This document shows positions 1 to 8,262 of a DNA stretch of 10,471 nucleotides, one piece after another (the stretch's first letter is position 1; each line of letters opens with the position of its first letter). Made by a program: the position numbers and the translations under genes. The DNA is from UBA7328 sp002471345. Its GTDB lineage: Bacteria > Bacteroidota > Bacteroidia > Chitinophagales > Saprospiraceae. The DNA is taken from the NCBI GenBank assembly GCA_964011275.1, contig CAXGOB010000119.1:1-10471 (forward strand), read 5' to 3'. Below the pieces are notes generated by a model, which searched no databases, was not told the origin of the DNA, and was given only the letters and a program-made list of their open reading frames with translations.

Positions 1-781
1 AATCTGCTGCCTCATATGCCATATCCATTCTTTCTAGAAAGGGTAGGGCACAAACATTTGTCAATTTTGCCGTTTCACACTTTCCATACTCCTCGTTGTA
101 CAGTTTGCCAATTTGCCATATGAATTGCACACCACTTTCCTCTACTTCATTTTTAAGTGATTTCATTGCTCTGTTGAATGTTCTTGCACCTAAACTTCCA
201 CCAACTAGAAGAACAGTTTTTGTCCCTTCTTTTAATCCATAATGACCCACAGCTTCTTTACGATCTACAGCTTTAGTCAAATCTTTTCTTACAGGATTTC
301 CTATAAGCTGAATCGCATCACTATTAAAATACTTAGATGCTTCTTCATATGCTGTACAGATTTTATCCACCCTCTTTCCCAGAAGCCTGTTAGTTAAACC
401 TGGATATGAGTTTTGCTCTTGTATCATGGTAGGTATGCCCAACCATGTAGCCATCATTAAAGAAGGTCCACTCGCAAATCCTCCAAAACCAATCACAGCT
501 TCAGGTTTATGTTCCCTGAGAATAAAAAATGATGTCAATAAGCTGTGAATGAGCTTTATTCCAGTTGATATTTTCGAAAAAACCGATTTCCCTAAAAATC
601 CACTGATCCACAGTCCTTTAATCGGATATCCAGCTTTCGGTATCCGCTCCATTTCCATCTTTCCCTTAGCCCCGATGAAGAGTATATCTGCATCAGGAAC
701 TATTTTTTTTATTTCATTAGCCACGGCTAAGGCGGGAAAAATATGTCCACCTGTACCTCCTGCACTAAACACTAAATGCAT
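1..781 (-). CDS. murG: MurG, lipid II-forming GlcNAc transferase (3' end outside window)
   Basis: Undecaprenyldiphospho-muramoylpentapeptide beta-N-acetylglucosaminyltransferase. It transfers GlcNAc from UDP-GlcNAc to lipid I on the inner face of the membrane to give lipid II. Only the first 260 codons are present; the family is usually about 355-370 residues, so roughly the last 100 are beyond the left edge. Seen in the translation: the N-terminal glycine-rich loop GGTGGH (residues 8-13), FGGFASGP (99-106), QEQN (121-124), GNPVR (161-165) and the second-domain loop GGSLGAR (194-200). These are the hallmark segments of the GT28 fold. The reading frame is open throughout. The ATG at 781-779 is chosen because it puts GGTGGH at the usual distance from the N-terminus. 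It overlaps the end of ftsW by 17 bases in another frame, implying translational coupling. No Shine-Dalgarno sequence is visible. Confidence 0.96.
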   Translation of the reverse strand, partial: MHLVFSAGGTGGHIFPALAVANEIKKIVPDADILFIGAKGKMEMERIPKAGYPIKGLWISGFLGKSVFSKISTGIKLIHSLLTSFFILREHKPEAVIGFGGFASGPSLMMATWLGIPTMIQEQNSYPGLTNRLLGKRVDKICTAYEEASKYFNSDAIQLIGNPVRKDLTKAVDRKEAVGHYGLKEGTKTVLLVGGSLGARTFNRAMKSLKNEVEESGVQFIWQIGKLYNEEYGKCETAKLTNVCALPFLERMDMAYEAAD

Positions 782-1946
782 GGCGTATGTCTGTTTCAGT
801 AATCTCTTTCTCTACTCCATTATTCTCCTCAATAAATCTGCTGACACTTAATATCATCCCAAATGATACACAAGTGAATAGCAGGGACGTACCACCCATG
901 CTCACGAGTGGTAATGTCAATCCTGTCACGGGAACTAAATGAACAGATACCGCAATATTGGTAAAGGCTTGGATCACTATGTTTAATCCTAGCCCTATAG
1001 CTAGAATAGAACCAAATGTCTTTGGGCATCGAGTCACAATGTTGATACATCTAAAAAGTAACCACATATAAATTCCCAATATGATAAAGCCCCCAATTAA
1101 TCCATACTCTTCACATATAATACTATATATAAAATCGGCGTATGCTGACGGGAGATAATTTCTTTGTAAACTGTTTCCTGGTCCTACTCCAAAAAATTCA
1201 CCATTAGCAATTGCTGTCTTAGCTAAATCTATCTGATATCTCCCTTCTGAGCCGAAGAAATCATTAAGTCTTGCTGCTCCTGTATCTACCCGTGTTAATC
1301 CTGGAAAATATTGAGAGATCAGTAGAATGACAGTAAAGGCTATTATCCCCATAAGGATGAGCAAAATGATATACTTCATACTGACCCTACCTATAAACAT
1401 CATCATTAGACACGTTACAAACAGCAAACCTGCTGTAGAAAAATCAGCAAGTGCAATCAAAAAACATATTAAGATAATTGGAAATATGATAGGAACAAAG
1501 GCAGATTGAAAATCTTTTATATAATCCTGTTTTTTGGATAAAGATCTGGCTACAAAAATGATCAATGCAATACGGGCAAAATCAGAGGTTTGGATAGTCC
1601 TATTTAGAAAAGGAATCTCTATCCATCGTTTTGCTTCATTAATTTCAGCACCCGCTGCAAGTGTGAAAATGAGAAGAGGCACAGCTGCTATAAATAGCCA
1701 AGGTGCGACCTTATGAAAGTACATGTACTTCAGATTAGACATTACATAAATTACAGTAATACCTAGGGTGATAAAAATAAATTGCTGAATTAAAAATCGC
1801 TCTGTATTGCCAGCATGATTCTTAAATGCAATAGTTCCTGTTGTGCTATAGATAGCCAAAATAGAAACACAGAAAAGCATGAATACGATGATCCATACTG
1901 CCTTATCCCCTTTAAGTTGAAGTAATATGTCTTTTGCTGTTGTCAT
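765..1946 (-). CDS. ftsW: FtsW, septal peptidoglycan glycosyltransferase (SEDS family)
   Basis: A 393-residue polytopic membrane protein of the SEDS family, which polymerises lipid II into glycan strands at the division septum together with its cognate class B PBP (FtsI, also in this window). Seen: about ten hydrophobic segments, starting at residues 17-35 and 52-70; the loop RWIEIPFLNRTIQTSDFAR (107-125), equivalent to the conserved RW...QPSE region; DFIYSIICEEYGLIGG (271-286), whose Asp271 corresponds to the acidic residue essential in FtsW/RodA; and LPLVSMGGTS (345-354), the variant of the usual P-x-x-S-x-GGS/T motif. The division-specific assignment (FtsW rather than RodA) rests on its position between murD and murG. 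The ATG at 1946 is 24 bases after the murD stop. The upstream sequence is A/T-rich without a Shine-Dalgarno. Confidence 0.95.
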   Translation of the reverse strand: MTTAKDILLQLKGDKAVWIIVFMLFCVSILAIYSTTGTIAFKNHAGNTERFLIQQFIFITLGITVIYVMSNLKYMYFHKVAPWLFIAAVPLLIFTLAAGAEINEAKRWIEIPFLNRTIQTSDFARIALIIFVARSLSKKQDYIKDFQSAFVPIIFPIILICFLIALADFSTAGLLFVTCLMMMFIGRVSMKYIILLILMGIIAFTVILLISQYFPGLTRVDTGAARLNDFFGSEGRYQIDLAKTAIANGEFFGVGPGNSLQRNYLPSAYADFIYSIICEEYGLIGGFIILGIYMWLLFRCINIVTRCPKTFGSILAIGLGLNIVIQAFTNIAVSVHLVPVTGLTLPLVSMGGTSLLFTCVSFGMILSVSRFIEENNGVEKEITETDIRHAFSV

Positions 1947-1970
1947 TTATTGTTTATACTCGAGAATTGA

Positions 1971-3230
1971 TCAGTCTAATAATCTCCAAACTTCCTCCAC
2001 AAATTGATTTCCACGATCTTTATAGTTGTCAAAAAGATCAAAACTGGCACAAGCTGGAGAGAGTAAAACTACATCTCCCTGATCTGCCATTTTGGTAGCT
2101 TTTTTTATGGCTTTTGCCATTTTTTTGGCTTTCTTAATCGGTTTTATTTTTCCTTTGAAAAATTGTTCCAACTTTTCACCTTCACCTAATATGATTATTC
2201 CTTTTACATTATTTATCACTTCATTCTCAATTGAACTGTAATCATTGCCTTTATCTACACCACCTACGATCCATATGATAGGCTTTTGGAATGCTGTGAG
2301 CGCGTAGTTCACCGCATCTACATTCGTGGCCTTACTATCATTGACATACATGACTTCGTTAATCCGAGCTACAGGTTGAAGTCTATGATCATCATTCACA
2401 AAGTTCTCTAGAGCTTTGTTCATATTACCTTGACTCACCCCTGCAGCTTCACTCATTTTTTTAGCAAAAGCCACGTTAATGGCATTGTGATCACCAATGA
2501 GAAATGGATTCGAAATACTTTCGTCTTCATTCTTTGATATCACTTCTGCATTAGCTTTTGATGATTTTATTGTTTTAATGATTTCATCATCGTCAGCTAT
2601 AAAAAGATGATCATCAGTCTCTAGATTCATAGCGATTCTGGCCTTAGCTCTTCTATACTGCGTAATCGAATCATTATATCTATCCAAATGATCAGCGGTG
2701 ACATTTAGAATGCAAGCAACATCAGGCTTAAATTGAACAATATCTTCTAGTTGAAAACTACTCACTTCAAGCACATACCATTCATAGCTATCATCCATCA
2801 CTAGCCTGCAAAAACTATGTCCTATATTTCCACCTTTAGCTACGTTGCCAAATTGGTTTTTGAACATTTGATATGTCAGATTCGTAGTAGTAGTCTTTCC
2901 ATTTGTACCTGTTATGGCAACTATTTTACCAGTACATTGCAGAAATCCAAACTCTATTTCTCCTATTACTCTTATACCATTCTTTTTTAAATATTCAATG
3001 ACCTCAGTAGTATTAGGAATGCCAGGACTTTTGACGATTAAGTCAAGATTTTCTAATATTTCAAAAGTATGTCCACCTTCTTCAAAGTGGATATTATTTT
3101 CTTCTAGTTCTTCCTTATGCTGTTGAGCAATTTGACCTTTGTCACTTACTAGGACAATGTGTCCTTTGGCTTTTGCCAATAATGCTGCTCCCACACCACT
3201 TTCACCACCACCCAGAATGCCTATCTTCAT
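1971..3230 (-). CDS. murD: MurD, UDP-MurNAc-L-alanine:D-glutamate ligase
   Basis: Cytoplasmic ATP-dependent ligase that adds D-glutamate to UDP-MurNAc-L-Ala, the second amino acid of the stem peptide. 419 residues, slightly shorter than the E. coli enzyme (438). Seen in order: an N-terminal Rossmann-like start GILGGGESGVG (4-14) for UDP binding; KSPGIP (67-72); the ATP P-loop TGTNGKTTT (108-116); EVSSFQLE (155-162); NVTADHLDRY (176-185); GDHNAINVAFA (246-256); NDSKATN (297-303); and the C-terminal SPACASFDLFDNYKDRG (391-407). These are the Mur ligase signature blocks, and the last is typical of MurD. Residues 361-380 are unusually lysine-rich (ten Lys in twenty). The ATG at 3230 lies 3 bases after the mraY stop, so the two genes are almost certainly cotranscribed. 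Confidence 0.96.
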   Translation of the reverse strand: MKIGILGGGESGVGAALLAKAKGHIVLVSDKGQIAQQHKEELEENNIHFEEGGHTFEILENLDLIVKSPGIPNTTEVIEYLKKNGIRVIGEIEFGFLQCTGKIVAITGTNGKTTTTNLTYQMFKNQFGNVAKGGNIGHSFCRLVMDDSYEWYVLEVSSFQLEDIVQFKPDVACILNVTADHLDRYNDSITQYRRAKARIAMNLETDDHLFIADDDEIIKTIKSSKANAEVISKNEDESISNPFLIGDHNAINVAFAKKMSEAAGVSQGNMNKALENFVNDDHRLQPVARINEVMYVNDSKATNVDAVNYALTAFQKPIIWIVGGVDKGNDYSSIENEVINNVKGIIILGEGEKLEQFFKGKIKPIKKAKKMAKAIKKATKMADQGDVVLLSPACASFDLFDNYKDRGNQFVEEVWRLLD

Positions 3231-3233
3231 AGA

Positions 3234-4484
3234 CTATCTTAGTTTGAGTGTGATGATGGCCAATATGGCCAAGAGTATAGCAATAATCCAGAACCTCGTT
3301 ACTATTTTTGCCTCATGCACTCCAATCTTTTGATAATGATGATGGATAGGTGACATGAGGAATATTCTTCGACCTTCGCCGTATTTCTTTCGGGTGTATT
3401 TGAAATAGCTAACCTGCATCATTACAGATAAAGTCTCTACTAAGAAGATGCCACCGAATATGGGGAGTAGCATTTCTTTTCTTAAAAGAATGGCCAATAC
3501 TGCAATAATGCTTCCTAATGCAAGGCTGCCTGTATCGCCCATAAACACTTTAGCAGGAAATGAATTATACCATAAGAACCCTATGCAAGCCCCTAGAAAG
3601 CAAGCACCAAAAATTACTAACTCTTGGGTATTCGGAAGGAAAAGAATGTTGAGATAATCAGCAATAATAGCATTACTTGATACATAAGCAAAAATGACTA
3701 GTACTAGACCTGATATCGCTGATGTCCCAGCGGCTAAGCCATCTATTCCATCGGTTAGATTAACTGCGTTGGAAAGTGCAGTCACTACAATTATAATAAG
3801 TGGTACAAAGATCAACCAAACAAAAGATCCAGCATTCTCACCTAAGAAGAAGAGCAAAGATCTGTAATCTAATGTGTTGTTTTTGATAAATGGAATATTA
3901 GTTATAGTTGCTTTTACATGTGCAATTTCTTCAGAGCTATCATTTCCATCTAGAGTGTATGATAAAATTATAGTATGACCTTCAGCAATAGCTTGGCTTT
4001 TAGTCATTCTCACCACTATATCATCGTGAGTGAGCATTGAGGTTGCTATAATTAGCCCTAGAACTACTTGCCCAAATATCTTGAATTTGCCATGTAGGCC
4101 TTTTTTGTTTTTCTTGAAAACCTTGATATAATCATCAATTCCACCAATAAGTGCCATCCATACTGTGGCAGTGACCATTAGGATCACATAGATATTAGTC
4201 AAGTCACAAAGTAAAAGGGTGGGGATTAATATTGCTAGAAGGATTATGATGCCTCCCATTGTAGGAGTGCCTTCTTTTTCTTTTTGACCTTGGAGGCCTA
4301 ATTCTCGGACTGTTTCACCTATTTGATGTGATTTTAGTCTGGCGATTATACCATTGCCCCAAATTATTGAAATTATTAGTGAAAGGAGGATAGCCATTCC
4401 AGCACGGAATGTGATGAACTGAAAGAGTCCAGCGCCTGGTATGTTATAGTACTTCTCTATATAGTCAAATAGATGAAATAGCAT
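3234..4484 (-). CDS. mraY: MraY, phospho-MurNAc-pentapeptide translocase
   Basis: Integral membrane enzyme that transfers phospho-MurNAc-pentapeptide from UDP to undecaprenyl phosphate, forming lipid I. Seen: multiple membrane segments; EGTPTMGGI (71-79) in the first cytoplasmic loop; the catalytic-site aspartates GGIDDY (114-119, Asp117/118); NAVNLTDGIDGLA (239-251); FMGDTGSLALG (314-324) with the third active-site aspartate Asp317; and SPIHHHYQ (378-385), the histidine cluster specific to MraY. It has 416 residues against about 360 in E. coli. Most of the excess lies between the fourth and fifth membrane segments (about residues 153-218) and should face the periplasm. The ATG at 4484 is the first gene start after an intrinsic terminator, so this gene and those following may have their own promoter. 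No Shine-Dalgarno is visible. Confidence 0.96.
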   Translation of the reverse strand: MLFHLFDYIEKYYNIPGAGLFQFITFRAGMAILLSLIISIIWGNGIIARLKSHQIGETVRELGLQGQKEKEGTPTMGGIIILLAILIPTLLLCDLTNIYVILMVTATVWMALIGGIDDYIKVFKKNKKGLHGKFKIFGQVVLGLIIATSMLTHDDIVVRMTKSQAIAEGHTIILSYTLDGNDSSEEIAHVKATITNIPFIKNNTLDYRSLLFFLGENAGSFVWLIFVPLIIIVVTALSNAVNLTDGIDGLAAGTSAISGLVLVIFAYVSSNAIIADYLNILFLPNTQELVIFGACFLGACIGFLWYNSFPAKVFMGDTGSLALGSIIAVLAILLRKEMLLPIFGGIFLVETLSVMMQVSYFKYTRKKYGEGRRIFLMSPIHHHYQKIGVHEAKIVTRFWIIAILLAILAIITLKLR

Positions 4485-4536
4485 TTCGTTTGATATTCGT
4501 CTTTATGTATCGGATGAACTCAGGCTTCACCCTAAA

Positions 4537-4557
4537 TATCGATGGATTAGATCGATA
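4537..4557. repeat. Perfect 7-bp dyad between terminator and mraY
   Basis: TATCGAT (4537-4543) and ATCGATA (4551-4557) are exact reverse complements separated by 7 bases. The dyad lies just past the T-tract of the murE terminator and about 50 bases before the mraY start. It could be an operator for a dimeric regulator or a small leader hairpin. A chance occurrence in a short AT-rich spacer cannot be excluded. I saw no convincing Bacteroidota promoter (TAnnTTTG with an upstream TTG) in 4485-4560. Confidence 0.4.
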
Positions 4558-4559
4558 CT

Positions 4560-4601
4560 AAAAAAATGCAGGGGCGTCCAATCTTTATTGGACTCCCTGC
4601 A
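4560..4601 (-). terminator. Intrinsic terminator after murE
   Basis: Read on the minus strand, this is a hairpin with two 7-bp helices (outer TGCAGGG with CCCTGCA; inner GTCCAAT with ATTGGAC) separated by a small 1x2 mismatch. It has a 4-base loop and is followed at once by seven T residues. This is the classic Rho-independent layout for transcription coming from murE. The stem is followed by no T-run on the plus strand, so it acts only in the gene direction. It begins about 47 bases after the murE stop and splits the cluster into mraZ-murE and mraY-murG segments, unless there is readthrough or attenuation. Confidence 0.85.
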
Positions 4602-4648
4602 ACTGTTAAAACCAACCTGAGAATGATAATAGAACCTACTCTTATATA

Positions 4649-6121
4649 TCATTGAACCAGAAAACTTCTGGCTATTTCTGCATCGTTAAAAGGGTTTCTT
4701 TTACCCTTTATTTCCTGGTAATTTTCATGTCCTTTACCAGCAATTAAGACAATGTCCTCACTTCGTGCTAATCTGATGGCGGTTTTGATAGCATTTTTCC
4801 TATCTGCTATTTCTACCACTTTGATCATCTGATCTGCAGATACACCTCCTATCATATCGTCTATAATAGATTGTGGATCTTCTCCGCGTGGGTTATCTGA
4901 TGTAAAAATCACTTGATCACTATTATCTACAGCGACTTTTGCCATTATTGGCCTTTTTGTCTTGTCTCTATCACCTCCGCACCCAATTACGGTGATGATT
5001 CGGCCATGATAAGTTACATCAGTTATTGCCTGTATTATTTTCAAGAGAGCATCAGGAGTATGAGCATAGTCTACAATGACGTTGGTCTGATTAAGACCAC
5101 TTATCATTTCAAATCTACCTTTAGGGGCTTTTAGACCACTTAAAGCGATTAGTATTTGCTCATTTTCTATTCCTAGCAATGACGCTACACCATACACTGC
5201 TGTGAGGTTATACACATTGTATTGTCCCACCAGATTAGTAAATACTCTTTGTCTGTTGAGGTCTAGTTCAGTACCTCTCAAGTCAGATGCGATGGTTTTA
5301 GCTTTAAAATCTGCTATTTTAATCGCACTATACTTACTGATCTTTGCTTTGGTGTTTTGTACCATTACTTCACCATTCTTATCGTCTATATTAGTCAATG
5401 CGAATGCTGATTTGCTCAAATTGTCAAAGAACATTTTCTTCGTATTTATATAATTTTTGAAAGTCTTGTGATAATCCAAATGATCATGACTTATATTAGT
5501 AAAGACCGCTCCTCTGTACTCTAGCCCTCCAATTCTATTCTGATCTATAGCATGTGAGCTCACTTCCATGAATACATACTCACATTGAGCTTTCACCATC
5601 TGATACAACAAGCCATTTAGACTCACAATATCAGGTGTTGTTAGTTCAGCAGGAATCACATCGTCTCCGATTTTGATTTCTACAGTTGAGATCAGGCCCA
5701 CTTTGTAACCCATACTGCTGAATAGATCAGCAAGAAGGCTCACTATTGTGGTTTTTCCATTGGTGCCAGTTACACCTATCAAAGACAATTGAGTGGATAT
5801 ATTCTCATAATAGTTGAGAAGTATCTGCTCTAATGCTAATCTGGTGTCTTTCACTAAGACATAGGTGACTTTTTTTTCAGTTTTCTTAGGGAGATCACTA
5901 CATAGTATTACAGAAGCTTTGTTTTCTACTGCTTTGTTTATATAGTCATGTCCATCTTGATTGCTTCCTATGATAGCACAAAAAAGACTTCTCTTTTGTA
6001 CTTGTCTAGAATCAATCGTAATCCCGCTTATAGTCACGTCTCTGCCAATTACCTTTTTGGTATCAACACTTTCTAAAATTTCAAATAACTTTTTTTCTAT
6101 AGGTATCTCTTTAGTACCCAT
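4649..6121 (-). CDS. murE: MurE, UDP-MurNAc-tripeptide synthetase (meso-DAP-adding)
   Basis: Cytoplasmic ATP-dependent ligase adding the third residue, here inferred to be meso-diaminopimelate, to UDP-MurNAc-L-Ala-D-Glu. Counted from the chosen ATG (490 residues): DSRQV (37-41) in the UDP-binding domain; the P-loop TGTNGKTT (118-125); EVSSHAIDQNRI (186-197); NISHDHLDYH (209-218); YAHTPDAL (352-359); GCGGDRDKTKRP (380-391); DNPRGEDP (409-416); and GKGHE (462-466). DNPR with a following acidic residue is the meso-DAP recognition signature, as opposed to lysine-specific variants. I prefer the ATG at 6121, 8 bases past the ftsI stop. A TTG at 6133 would add four residues and overlap ftsI by 4 bases. 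The gene is followed by an intrinsic terminator. Confidence 0.95.
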   Translation of the reverse strand: MGTKEIPIEKKLFEILESVDTKKVIGRDVTISGITIDSRQVQKRSLFCAIIGSNQDGHDYINKAVENKASVILCSDLPKKTEKKVTYVLVKDTRLALEQILLNYYENISTQLSLIGVTGTNGKTTIVSLLADLFSSMGYKVGLISTVEIKIGDDVIPAELTTPDIVSLNGLLYQMVKAQCEYVFMEVSSHAIDQNRIGGLEYRGAVFTNISHDHLDYHKTFKNYINTKKMFFDNLSKSAFALTNIDDKNGEVMVQNTKAKISKYSAIKIADFKAKTIASDLRGTELDLNRQRVFTNLVGQYNVYNLTAVYGVASLLGIENEQILIALSGLKAPKGRFEMISGLNQTNVIVDYAHTPDALLKIIQAITDVTYHGRIITVIGCGGDRDKTKRPIMAKVAVDNSDQVIFTSDNPRGEDPQSIIDDMIGGVSADQMIKVVEIADRKNAIKTAIRLARSEDIVLIAGKGHENYQEIKGKRNPFNDAEIARSFLVQ

Positions 6122-6129
6122 CTTTATAT

Positions 6130-8241
6130 TCAATTAAGATATATTTCAATATTTTCTTTATCCAATCTTGCTCCTGGTCTCATAGATTGTTTATACACTT
6201 TACCTGCTCCATGCACTTTTACTCTCATTCCTATGTTTTCAAGGACATAAACTGCATCTCTTAATCCCATTCCATAGACATCCGGCACTTCTTTTTTTCT
6301 TATCAGTGCTTTCTGCGCAATGGTTCTAGCTCCCTCACTTTCTATCCTTGCCCATCTTGGATAATTTCCTTCGGTTTGACTTATTTCGGAGTAGATAGCT
6401 TCAAAATCACCTCCAAAACCTTTAGAGCTCCTAGGCAATGTTTTGCTGTCTGTAATTGAATACTCTTGAGTGAGGCCTCCTTCCAAAATCATAACTTTGT
6501 CAGCTATTCTTCTGAAAATTGGAGCAGCCACTTGAGAGCCGTAATACTTGTTGCCTTTTAATCCATATGCCACAACTATCATAGAGTAGCGAGGATTGTC
6601 CGCTGGAAAGTATCCTGCAAATGAAGCGTTATATCCCTTGTTCTCTTTATCTAGATAATCGAATGCAGCAGTTCCAGTTTTACCGGCTATTCCATACTCA
6701 TCAGTATAAATATTAGCACCAGTTCCTTTGGTTACTACATCTTCCATCATTTTTTTCAACTCTACAATACTTTCTAAAGATGCTATCCTTTCTTTTTTTG
6801 TTTTAGGATTGTAATGCTTCAGCACTTCATGATTCTCCTTGATGTTTTTAACTAACCTTGGTTTCATGTAGATTCCATTGTTAGCCACAGCATTATAAAA
6901 TGCTAACATTTGAAGAGGAGTGATTTGCAATTCATAACCATGTGCCATCCACGGAGCAGTAACTCCTGACCAAGCAGTTGTTCCTTTATCCGGATTTTTA
7001 ATAAATGGCTCTGGTTCCCCTAATAAATCAATACCTGTTTTGTCAACTAAACCAAACTGTTTTAAATAGCTGAAGAATTCCTTCTTTCCTGCTTTGCTAT
7101 TGAAATTATCATTAGCCAGTGTGGCAATCCCCACATTTGAGGATTTACTGAATGACTCCGAGAAGTCACTTATTATAACGTCGCTGGGATAATTACTATC
7201 GAACATCCAACGGTCGTAAAATTTCTTTTTACCCTTATCTATTCTTACATCTTGCCCGGGGCTTATTCCTTTTTCGAGTAAGGCCAGTGCAGTTGCTGCC
7301 TTGAAAGTAGAACCAGGTTCTATTCTTTCTACAACAGCTTTATTCATTACCTCATTTACTTCACCATTGTGAAGCTTGAGATTAGATAAGGCTTTAATGT
7401 ATCCTGTTTTTACATCCATGATAATCACAACGCCATCTTTTGCGTCGTTTTTCACCATGCCTATTTTGAGCTCGTTATGTACTACATCTTGAATGTCAAC
7501 ATCAATGGTAGTCACTACATCTTTACCCCTTATAATTTGATATTCTGTAGGTTCTTCCAAAGGAATCCAAAGATCTGGTGGAACAAACCTCATGAGCTCA
7601 CTTCTTTCCGCTCCTCTTAGTGCTTTGTCATAGCTCCTTTCTATTCCTACCATATTTTGATCTCTATACAATCCAATTGTACGTGATGCCAATTCATGAT
7701 ATGTTTTCTTCCTTGAGAAAAAGCGTTCTACTTTCATGCCTCCTTTGTACTTGCCAAGATTGAAAAGGGGAAGAGCTTTGATTTCTCTATATTTCCCATC
7801 ATCTATCTTTTTAGCAATTAGTACATTTCGAGTTCCTTTCTTTTGAGAGTTGCTCGTTGCATTCTTGTATGATTTTCTCGCTCCTTCAATTATGCTTCGC
7901 CATTCATTTGCCGATTTAGTTGCCAATGTTCTCTCTAGGCCAATACATAGACCATAGATATGAGCATCAAAATCTTCATCTGAAGGCGATACAGGATCCA
8001 TTCGTATTTCAAAGAACTCTATTGATGATGCCAGCATTCTTATGCCATCATCTGAATATATATCTCCCCTTTGAGCCTCTATAGGTCTCCATTTGAGATA
8101 TTTATTTGTTTTTTCAGCTTTCCATTTGTCTCCTTCGACAATGGAGATGTCTATTAATTTCCAACTGATCAAGCCAGCAAAGACTATAAAACAGATCAGT
8201 ACAAGATATACCCGTAAAAGCAGCTCATTCTTCCGATCCAT
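6130..8241 (-). CDS. ftsI: FtsI-type class B PBP with C-terminal PASTA domain
   Basis: Septal peptidoglycan D,D-transpeptidase that crosslinks the glycan made by FtsW. 703 residues. Seen in order: a short cytoplasmic N-terminus; a single membrane anchor (about 10-31); the pedestal/dimerisation domain starting with QRGDIYSDDG (57-66) and containing GIERSYDKALRG (199-210); and a penicillin-binding transpeptidase domain (about 265-585) with all three catalytic motifs: STFK (311-314, nucleophile Ser311), SSN (367-369) and KTGT (521-524). The C-terminus (about 648-703, starting EVPDVYGMGLRDA) is one PASTA domain, thought to sense or bind peptidoglycan. The gene is thus longer than E. coli ftsI (588 residues) and closer to Bacteroidota and SpoVD-like proteins. 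The ATG at 8241 is 21 bases past the stop of the ftsL-like gene. Confidence 0.95.
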   Translation of the reverse strand: MDRKNELLLRVYLVLICFIVFAGLISWKLIDISIVEGDKWKAEKTNKYLKWRPIEAQRGDIYSDDGIRMLASSIEFFEIRMDPVSPSDEDFDAHIYGLCIGLERTLATKSANEWRSIIEGARKSYKNATSNSQKKGTRNVLIAKKIDDGKYREIKALPLFNLGKYKGGMKVERFFSRKKTYHELASRTIGLYRDQNMVGIERSYDKALRGAERSELMRFVPPDLWIPLEEPTEYQIIRGKDVVTTIDVDIQDVVHNELKIGMVKNDAKDGVVIIMDVKTGYIKALSNLKLHNGEVNEVMNKAVVERIEPGSTFKAATALALLEKGISPGQDVRIDKGKKKFYDRWMFDSNYPSDVIISDFSESFSKSSNVGIATLANDNFNSKAGKKEFFSYLKQFGLVDKTGIDLLGEPEPFIKNPDKGTTAWSGVTAPWMAHGYELQITPLQMLAFYNAVANNGIYMKPRLVKNIKENHEVLKHYNPKTKKERIASLESIVELKKMMEDVVTKGTGANIYTDEYGIAGKTGTAAFDYLDKENKGYNASFAGYFPADNPRYSMIVVAYGLKGNKYYGSQVAAPIFRRIADKVMILEGGLTQEYSITDSKTLPRSSKGFGGDFEAIYSEISQTEGNYPRWARIESEGARTIAQKALIRKKEVPDVYGMGLRDAVYVLENIGMRVKVHGAGKVYKQSMRPGARLDKENIEIYLN

Positions 8242-8262
8242 CTATTATCAAATTCATTGCTT

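Noticed and set aside
549..851. Plus-strand open frame of 100 codons
   Set aside because: It lies antisense to the conserved murG and ftsW coding sequence and resembles no protein; a shadow frame.
829..1050. Minus-strand open frame of 73 codons inside ftsW
   Set aside because: It is an alternate frame within the 3' part of ftsW, whose own frame carries the family motifs.
4567..4601. Hairpin as a bidirectional terminator
   Set aside because: The plus-strand flank after the stem (ACTGTTAAAACC) has no T-run and there is no plus-strand gene to terminate.
5202..5453. Plus-strand open frame of 83 codons inside murE
   Set aside because: Antisense shadow of murE with no recognisable features.
6122..6133. 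TTG start four codons upstream for MurE
   Set aside because: An ATG four codons downstream, 8 bases past the ftsI stop, is more likely; TTG starts are uncommon. It remains possible because TTGA would overlap the ftsI stop.
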